Below, in pieces: positions 59,335 to 64,000 of a stretch of 64,000 nt of DNA. The stretch's first letter is position 1. Each line of letters begins with the position of its first letter. The DNA lies in assembly GCF_036173125.1 (NCBI RefSeq), contig NZ_CP108054.1:3596001-3660000 (forward strand), written 5' to 3'. The notes beneath the pieces were generated by a model. That model did not search any database and had not been told where the DNA came from. It worked only from the letters and a program-made list of their open reading frames with translations. Position numbers and translations under genes: made by a program. Origin of the DNA: Streptomyces sp. NBC_00286. Lineage in GTDB: Bacteria; Actinomycetota; Actinomycetes; Streptomycetales; Streptomycetaceae.

Positions 59335-59346
59335 CTACGCGCGTAG
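59335..59346 (-). promoter_or_regulatory. CTACGCGCGTAG operator before add
   Basis: Perfect 12-bp palindrome. On the minus strand it is followed by GCGTTAGAATTC, where TAGAAT can serve as the -10 element. Third copy of the same site next to nucleoside-catabolism genes in this window. Confidence 0.78.
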
Positions 59347-59431
59347 ATCCCCTCTTCGGGAGATCCGTCGATACGTAACGGTGACCCCGCGGACGAATGA
59401 CGTACACCCTTGCTTCTGACAATGTTCTGTC

Positions 59432-60193
59432 ATGGCACAGCAAGCGACGCCGGTTCGCAGGGCCCGGCTGGGGCGGGCGCTCGGCCCGGAACCGACGGCG
59501 GTGAGCGGCGTGGTGCTGCTGTTGCCGGGCGGCGAGGAGGCCTCCGCCCGCAGACCGTCACCGATGCTGGCGACCGCGTCCGTACGCTCACTGGGGCGCC
59601 GCCTCACGCGCGCAGGGCGCACGGACGGCCTAGTGGCGCACGTCGTGCATTACCGGTTCCGCGGCTGGAACGGCAGCGAGGCGCATCTCGCGCACGACGC
59701 CGCATGGGCCGCAGACGAGGTCGTACGCCGCTACGGGGACGTACCCGTGTGTCTCACCGGGCTCGACATGGGCGGGCGGGCCGCCCTCCACGCGGCCGGG
59801 CACAGTGCCGTCAACTCCGTGCTGTCGCTGTCTCCTTGGCTGCCGGAGGACGATGTGGCGGCGGCCGAGGAACCCGTGAAGCAACTCGGTGGGCGGCGGG
59901 TGCTGATCGTGCACGGGACGATGGATGCGCGCAGCGATCCGGAGTTGTCGTTTCGGCTCGCGGCGCGGGCGAAGAAGGCGAACCGGGATATCTGTCGGTT
60001 CGAGGTGCACTCCGACGGGCATGGGCTGTCCCAGCATCGGGAGGAAGTCCTCGCGCTGGCTGAGGACTTCGTGATGGGGGCGTTGTTCGGGCGGGGGTTT
60101 TCGCGGCCTGTTGAGGATGCGTTTGCGGCTCCGCCTCCGTTGGGGTTGCGGATGCCACTTGCCTCCGGCTTTGGGAAGTCTCTTCGCCGTTAG
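59432..60193 (+). CDS. Alpha/beta hydrolase-like protein with Asp at the nucleophile elbow
   Basis: 253 aa. Start of the fold at VSGVVLLLPGGEEAS, HYRFRGWNGSEAHLAHDAAW, the elbow LTGLDMGGRAALHAAGH, then VLIVHGTMDARSDPELSF and a C-terminal His in HSDGHGLSQHREEVL. The elbow has Asp where esterases have Ser (GxSxG), which would suit dehalogenase-type chemistry or a non-catalytic member. I recall many streptomycete proteins with DMG(A/G)RAAL here. The substrate is unknown. Divergent from add. Confidence 0.82.
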   Translation: MAQQATPVRRARLGRALGPEPTAVSGVVLLLPGGEEASARRPSPMLATASVRSLGRRLTRAGRTDGLVAHVVHYRFRGWNGSEAHLAHDAAWAADEVVRRYGDVPVCLTGLDMGGRAALHAAGHSAVNSVLSLSPWLPEDDVAAAEEPVKQLGGRRVLIVHGTMDARSDPELSFRLAARAKKANRDICRFEVHSDGHGLSQHREEVLALAEDFVMGALFGRGFSRPVEDAFAAPPPLGLRMPLASGFGKSLRR

Positions 60194-60204
60194 GGCTTGG
60201 CGTC

Positions 60205-60315
60205 GTGGACGCGTGCGGGTCCGTCGTGGCTTGTCGCTCCCCCACTCTCGAATTCGCTCGAGCGGGGGGACCCCCATCGCGGCGGAGCCGCACATTGATA
60301 CGGCCCCGCGCCCCT
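60205..60315 (-). repeat. REP-like repeat copy 6, interrupted by the GGGGG palindrome
   Basis: Inverted REP parts (GCGTGCGGGTCCGTCGTGGC at the left, GCGGCGGAGCCGC and ACATTGATACGGCCCCGCGC at the right) flank an intact copy of the palindromic repeat CTCCCCCACTCTCGAATTCG...GGGGGGACCCCC (60238-60275). One repeat seems to have inserted into the other. Confidence 0.72.
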
Positions 60316-60355
60316 ATAGGGGCACCCCAGCGGGACCCGCCTTGGAAAGTTGCCG

Positions 60356-61309
60356 TCAGTCCGGGAGCAAGTTGCCCCTTCTCGACAGTAGGAACTTCTT
60401 GAAGGCTGCCACCGGTGGGGTGTCCGGGTGGCCCTCCAGCCAGGCGACTCCGATCTCGCGGGCCGCTCGTGGGGCGGTGACCGTGAGTTCGACAACTCCT
60501 GGGCGGGGTACGGCCGGTGGGGGCAGGAGGGCTACTCCCAGCCCTGCCGCCACCAGGCCACGCAGCGTTTCGGCTTCCTCGCCCTCGAAGGCGATACGGG
60601 GGCGGAAGCCGGCCTCCTTGCAAAGGTCGTCGGTGATGCGGCGGAGGCCGTAGCCGGGTTCCAGGGTGACGAAGGTTTCCTCGGCGGCCTCGGCCAGGCG
60701 GACGCGCTTGCGGGCGGCGAGGTGGTGGTCGGCGGGGACCACGAGGCGCAGCTTCTGCTCGTCGAGGCGGCGGGCCACGAGGTCGGGGGCGTCCGGCACC
60801 GGGGAGGTGAGGCAGAGATCCAGCTCGCCCGAACGCAGCCGCTCGATCATGGCCTCGCCGTAGTTCTGTACGAGGCTGAAGCGGACGCGTGGATGGTCGG
60901 CCCGGAAGGCGCGGATCAGCCCGGGAACGGTTTCGGAGCCCATGGTGTGCAGAAAGCCGAAGGCGACCTTGCCGGAGGTGGCGTCGGCGTCGGCCCGTAC
61001 CGCGTCGGCCGCGCGCTCGATCTCGGCGAGCGCCCGCTCCACAGAGGTGAGGAACGTACGCCCGGCCGAGGTGAGCGAGACCGTACGGCCCCGGCGGGCG
61101 AACAGGTCGACGCCCAGGTCCTGTTCGAGGCGGACCATGGCGCGGGACAGGGTGGACTGCGGGACCTGCATCTCCTGCGCGGCACGGGTGACGTGCTCGG
61201 TGCGGGCGACTCCCGCGAAGTACGCCAGGCGTGGAGCGAGCAGCGCGACGATGTCTTCTGTGTCACTGGATGGTGACAGGTGAGGCTCTGACCTCTGCTG
61301 ATGCTTCAT
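60356..61309 (-). CDS. LysR-family transcriptional regulator
   Basis: 317 aa from ATG 61309. LysR helix-turn-helix (YFAGVARTEHVTRAAQEMQV, PQSTLSRAMVRLEQDLGVDL, FARRGRTVSLTSAGRTFL) and a type 2 periplasmic-binding-like effector domain (VAFGFLHTMGSETVPGLIRA, RSGELDLCLTSPVPDAPDLV). Divergent from an MFS transporter gene 62 bp away, the usual LysR layout, so it probably activates that gene in response to the exported or imported compound. Confidence 0.92.
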   Translation of the reverse strand: MKHQQRSEPHLSPSSDTEDIVALLAPRLAYFAGVARTEHVTRAAQEMQVPQSTLSRAMVRLEQDLGVDLFARRGRTVSLTSAGRTFLTSVERALAEIERAADAVRADADATSGKVAFGFLHTMGSETVPGLIRAFRADHPRVRFSLVQNYGEAMIERLRSGELDLCLTSPVPDAPDLVARRLDEQKLRLVVPADHHLAARKRVRLAEAAEETFVTLEPGYGLRRITDDLCKEAGFRPRIAFEGEEAETLRGLVAAGLGVALLPPPAVPRPGVVELTVTAPRAAREIGVAWLEGHPDTPPVAAFKKFLLSRRGNLLPD

Positions 61310-61325
61310 GGGAACGATTATGGCG

Positions 61326-61342
61326 ATTCCATGCATTGGACG
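61326..61342. promoter_or_regulatory. Candidate LysR operator in the LysR/MFS gap
   Basis: ATTCCATGCATTGGAC contains the dyad TCCA-N5-TGGA with an ATGCAT centre. It lies within the 62-bp divergent promoter region. Confidence 0.4.
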
Positions 61343-61371
61343 GATGAGAGGGCGTTCTTTAGGTTCGAGGC

Positions 61372-62661
61372 ATGCCTTACGTCAGTACCCAGGCGTCCAC
61401 CACCGTGGGCGCCGCCTCGACTGTTTCCGTATCGTCCGCCGCCTCCGCCACCGACTCCCGTATGGCTCCGGGTGGGCCCGGCTACCGCCGGATGAGCTTC
61501 GCCCTGTTCCTCGCGGGTGTCGCGACCTTCGCGCTGCTCTACTCCACGCAGGCCCTTCTTCCCTTGATCTCAAGCGACTTCGGGGTGACGGTGAGTGCGG
61601 CGAGTTGGACGGTGTCGGCGGCGACCGGGGCGCTGGCGCTGTTCGTCCTGCCGATGAGCGCGCTGTCGGAGCGGTTCGGGCGGCGTACGGTCATGACGGC
61701 GTCGCTGGGGATCGCGGTGATCGTGGGGCTGCTGGTTCCCTTCGCGCCGTCGGTGGGCTCGCTGATCGCGTTGCGGGCGGTGCAGGGTGCGGCGCTGGCC
61801 GGGCTGCCGGCTTCGGCTACGGCGTATCTGGCGGAGGAAGTGCGGCCGAAGGCGCTGATCACCGCGATCGGTCTGTTTGTCGCGGGCAACAGTGTCGGTG
61901 GGATGAGCGGGCGGGTCATCACCGGGTGGGTCGCGCAGGAGTGGGGCTGGCGGGTTGCCGTCGGCGCGATCGGGGTTGTCGCGGTGGCGTGTGCGGTCGC
62001 GTTTCGGCTGTTGCTGCCGGCGCCGAAGCACTTCAGGGCGGGGTCGTTGCGGCCTCGGGTGCTGGTGCGGACGGTTCGCGGCCATCTCTCGAATCCGTTG
62101 CTGCGGCGGCTGTACGCGATCGGGGCGCTGTTCATGACGGTGTTCGGGGCCGTGTACACGGTGATCGGTTACCGGCTGACCGATGCCCCGTTCTCGCTGC
62201 CCCAGGGGATCGTCGGGTCGATCTTCCTGGTGTACCTGGTGGGTACGGTCTCGGCGTCGGCTGCGGGCAGGCTGGTGGGTCGGCTTGGGCGCCGGGGCGC
62301 CCTCTACCTGGCGGGTGGCACGACGACACTGGGTCTGCTGGTGTCGCTGGCGGACTCGCTGGTGCTGGTGCTGCTGGGCCTGGTCCTGATCACGGCGGGG
62401 TTCTTCGCGGGGCACGCGGTTGCCTCGTCGTCCGTGAGCCACGCGGCGAAGGAGGGGCGCGCGCAGGCTTCTGCGCTGTACCAGTCCGCGTACTACGTGG
62501 GGGCCAGTGCGGGCAGCACGCTGGGTGCCGTTGCGTTCCACGCGGGGGGCTGGGGCGGGACGGTCGCGCTTGGGCTGCTGGCGGTGGTCGGGGTTGTGGG
62601 GATCACGGTGGTGGGGTCGCGTGCGGCTCGGGGGCGGCGGTTGGCAGTGCCGGCGCACTGA
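61372..62661 (+). CDS. MFS transporter (drug/metabolite efflux type)
   Basis: 429 aa with about 12 membrane helices. MFS landmarks: FALFLAGVATFALLYSTQAL in helix 1, the A-motif-like ALSERFGRRTVMTASLGIAV between helices 2 and 3, AGNSVGGMSGRVITGWVAQE (helix 4-5) and GRLVGRLGRRGALYLAGGTT in the second half. The sequence fits the YnfM/AraJ-like drug:H+ antiporter-1 group. Probably controlled by the divergent LysR regulator; substrate unknown. Confidence 0.92.
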   Translation: MPYVSTQASTTVGAASTVSVSSAASATDSRMAPGGPGYRRMSFALFLAGVATFALLYSTQALLPLISSDFGVTVSAASWTVSAATGALALFVLPMSALSERFGRRTVMTASLGIAVIVGLLVPFAPSVGSLIALRAVQGAALAGLPASATAYLAEEVRPKALITAIGLFVAGNSVGGMSGRVITGWVAQEWGWRVAVGAIGVVAVACAVAFRLLLPAPKHFRAGSLRPRVLVRTVRGHLSNPLLRRLYAIGALFMTVFGAVYTVIGYRLTDAPFSLPQGIVGSIFLVYLVGTVSASAAGRLVGRLGRRGALYLAGGTTTLGLLVSLADSLVLVLLGLVLITAGFFAGHAVASSSVSHAAKEGRAQASALYQSAYYVGASAGSTLGAVAFHAGGWGGTVALGLLAVVGVVGITVVGSRAARGRRLAVPAH

Positions 62662-62702
62662 GGTCGGCGGCGCGGGCCGGGGGCGGCGTCGGGGTTGGTT
62701 TC

Positions 62703-63209
62703 GCCCCCGCCGCCCCTACCCGTCCCATACCAAGGGGCGCTGCCCCTGGACCCGGCTGAGGGCCGCGCCCCCAGATCCCCTCGGGGCTGCGCCCCTGAAC
62801 CCCACGGGGCCCGCCCCTGGATCTCCCTCGGGGCTGCGCCCCTGAACCCCACGGGGCCCGCCCCTGGACCTCCCTCGGGGCTGCGCCCCTGAACCCCACG
62901 GGGCCCGCCCCTGGACCTCCCTCGGGGCTCCGCCCCTGAACCCCACGGGGCCCGCCCCGGACCCCGGCCATGGGCTGCGCCCCTGGACCCGCTCGGGGCT
63001 CCGCCCCGGACCCCGTTCGGGGGCCAGCCCCCGAACCCCCGCTCCTCAAACTCCCCCAGCTACCGCTGGGGGACCCCCAAGGGGCTGAATTAAGCCCGTC
63101 CGGCGTTTGAGGACGAGGCCGCCAGGCCGATGCGGGGTCTGGGGCGGCAGCCCCAGCGGGGTCCAGGGGCGGAGCCCCTAGGTATGGGACGGGTAAGGGC
63201 GGCGGGGGC
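62703..63209. repeat. 507-bp GC-rich array bounded by about 50-bp inverted repeats
   Basis: The ends 62703-62753 and 63159-63209 are inverted repeats (the outer 29 bp match at 28 positions). Inside are nearly four tandem 47-bp units from 62781 to about 62960 (TCGGGGCTGCGCCCCTGAAC onward), many GGGGC...GCCCC hairpins, a shortened GGGGG palindrome (63048-63080) and the widespread streptomycete unit AAGCCCGTCCGGCGTTTGAG at about 63092. No gene lies between the MFS stop (62661) and the sigma gene (63331). Confidence 0.82.
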
Positions 63210-63330
63210 GGAACACCTCTGAGCTGGGCGTTCGTGCACTCCGGGGGCCATTGTCAGTGGGCTGCGATAGCTTCCGAAGTGCGGCGCGCAAAGGTGCGTG
63301 CGACGGAAACAGCCACAGGGGTGGGTTGGC

Positions 63331-64000
63331 ATGAGCGACGGCACGGTGACGACGGCGGATCTCGACGTCCGGCTGGAGAAGCACCGGGTCGAGCTGACGG
63401 GGTACTGCTACCGGATGCTCGGCTCGTCCTTCGAGGCAGAGGACGCGGTGCAGGACACACTGGTGCGCGCCTGGCGCAGCTACGACAAGTTCGAGGGCCG
63501 CTCCTCGATGCGCTCGTGGCTGTACCGGATCGCGACAAACGTATGCCTGGACATGCTGACGGCGGGCAACAAGCGGGCCCGCCCCATGGACCTGACGGAC
63601 TCGACCCCGCTGGCGCAGGCGGCACTGACCCCGCGCCCGGACAACACCTGGTTGGAACCCATGCCGGACAACCGCGTACTGCCCACACCCAGCGACCCGG
63701 CCGAGGCGGCGGTGGCCAAGGAGTCGGTGCGGCTCGCCTTCATGGCCGCCCTGCAGCAACTGCCGCCCAAGCAGCGGGCCGTACTGATCCTGCGCGAGGT
63801 TCTGCAGTGGAAGGCGAGCGAGGTCGCCGAGCTGCTCGACACCACGGTCCCCTCGGTCAACAGCGCGCTCCAGCGCGCCCGGGCGACCCTCGCGGAGCGC
63901 GACGGCGCGGCGGCGGAGGGCGCCGTCTCCGACCCGCTGGACGAGGAGCAGCAGAAGCTTCTGGAGCGCTATGTGGCGGCGTTCGAGGGGTACGACATGA
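63331..64000 (+). CDS. ECF sigma factor with C-terminal extension (incomplete)
   Basis: ATG 63331; the gene runs past the window end (223 residues seen). Region 2: RLEKHRVELTGYCYRMLGSS, FEAEDAVQDTLVRAWRSYDK, SSMRSWLYRIATNVCLDML. Region 4: ALQQLPPKQRAVLILREVLQ, WKASEVAELLDTTVPSVNSA. The insert NTWLEPMPDNRVLP between the regions and the continuation EEQQKLLERYVAAFEGYDM point to a SigJ-like ECF factor with a SnoaL-type C-terminal domain. Such factors regulate themselves through that domain and need no anti-sigma protein. Confidence 0.88.
   Translation, partial: MSDGTVTTADLDVRLEKHRVELTGYCYRMLGSSFEAEDAVQDTLVRAWRSYDKFEGRSSMRSWLYRIATNVCLDMLTAGNKRARPMDLTDSTPLAQAALTPRPDNTWLEPMPDNRVLPTPSDPAEAAVAKESVRLAFMAALQQLPPKQRAVLILREVLQWKASEVAELLDTTVPSVNSALQRARATLAERDGAAAEGAVSDPLDEEQQKLLERYVAAFEGYDM

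Noticed and set aside
1..64000. tRNA, rRNA, tmRNA and known riboswitches
   Set aside because: No cloverleaf with a CCA-type end, rRNA core or riboswitch signature was recognised by eye; a tRNAscan-SE and Rfam search would settle this.

Overview
The window is high-GC actinobacterial DNA and almost certainly Streptomyces. Supporting signs are the strong third-position GC bias, GTG starts, LAXTG sortase substrates, Tat signals, and a gene order from hutH to afsQ1/afsQ2/add. From memory that order matches the SCO49xx stretch of S. coelicolor (hutH, a GGDEF protein, crotonase, cya, birA, pccB/pccE, maf, accA2, a DeoR regulator, lpdA, purine nucleoside phosphorylase, sugar-phosphate mutase, deoC, two aldehyde dehydrogenases, sigQ, afsQ1/Q2, add). 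I recognised no rRNA, tRNA or CRISPR array.

Layout. Positions 1-8000 are an accessory, eroded zone. It opens with a SoxR-like operator at the left edge, then an IS3-family element with two frameshifts (318-1599), a LAXTG surface protein, a broken hypothetical gene and an unknown 249-aa gene. A gene graveyard follows at 4312-5330, holding remnants of a tyrosine recombinase, of an IS3 orfB and of a DUF4291 gene joined to a near-perfect 38-bp palindrome. After it come a secreted tail-fibre/hyaluronidase-like protein and an AI-2E family permease. Positions 8000-23700 hold an alpha/beta hydrolase, an SRPBCC protein, a membrane Ser/Thr kinase, a two-gene ATP-grasp RiPP locus (tgmA/tgmB) with an upstream 11+11-bp palindrome and a five-unit 19-bp tandem repeat, and a Tat-exported glycoside hydrolase. 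Next are VOC, alcohol dehydrogenase and XRE genes, a monooxygenase-truncated globin fusion, an L,D-transpeptidase, a second small LAXTG protein, and a cold-shock protein/DEAD helicase pair with an attenuator-like hairpin in the csp leader.

Positions 23700-64000 are the conserved core. It contains hutH, a GGDEF diguanylate cyclase, a crotonase, adenylate cyclase, the biotin ligase plus acyl-CoA carboxylase set (birA, pccB, pccE, accA2), and a dispersed nucleoside-catabolism set. In that set adenosine deaminase (add), purine nucleoside phosphorylase, a phosphohexo/pentomutase, DeoC and an aldehyde dehydrogenase would together take adenosine and deoxynucleosides to purine base, glyceraldehyde-3-phosphate, acetaldehyde and acetate. 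PNP, deoC and add each carry the same perfect 12-bp palindrome CTACGCGCGTAG 13-26 nt before their start codons. This points to one shared regulator, and the DeoR-family gene at 38378-39352 is a candidate. The sigQ/afsQ1-afsQ2 antibiotic-regulatory locus, a VanZ/PspC pair, a LysR/MFS pair and the start of an ECF sigma factor gene complete the window.

Intergenic DNA is unusually rich in structured repeats. A composite element occurs three times (about 28250-28915, 37639-38370 and 42580-43398). Each copy contains a module of exactly 108 nt that can fold into three nested stems. A second REP-like family occurs six times, and a 507-bp GC-rich array bounded by about 50-bp inverted repeats precedes the last gene. 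The shared-operator nucleoside regulon, the 108-nt triple-stem module and the tgmA/tgmB locus with its operator are the observations most worth following.
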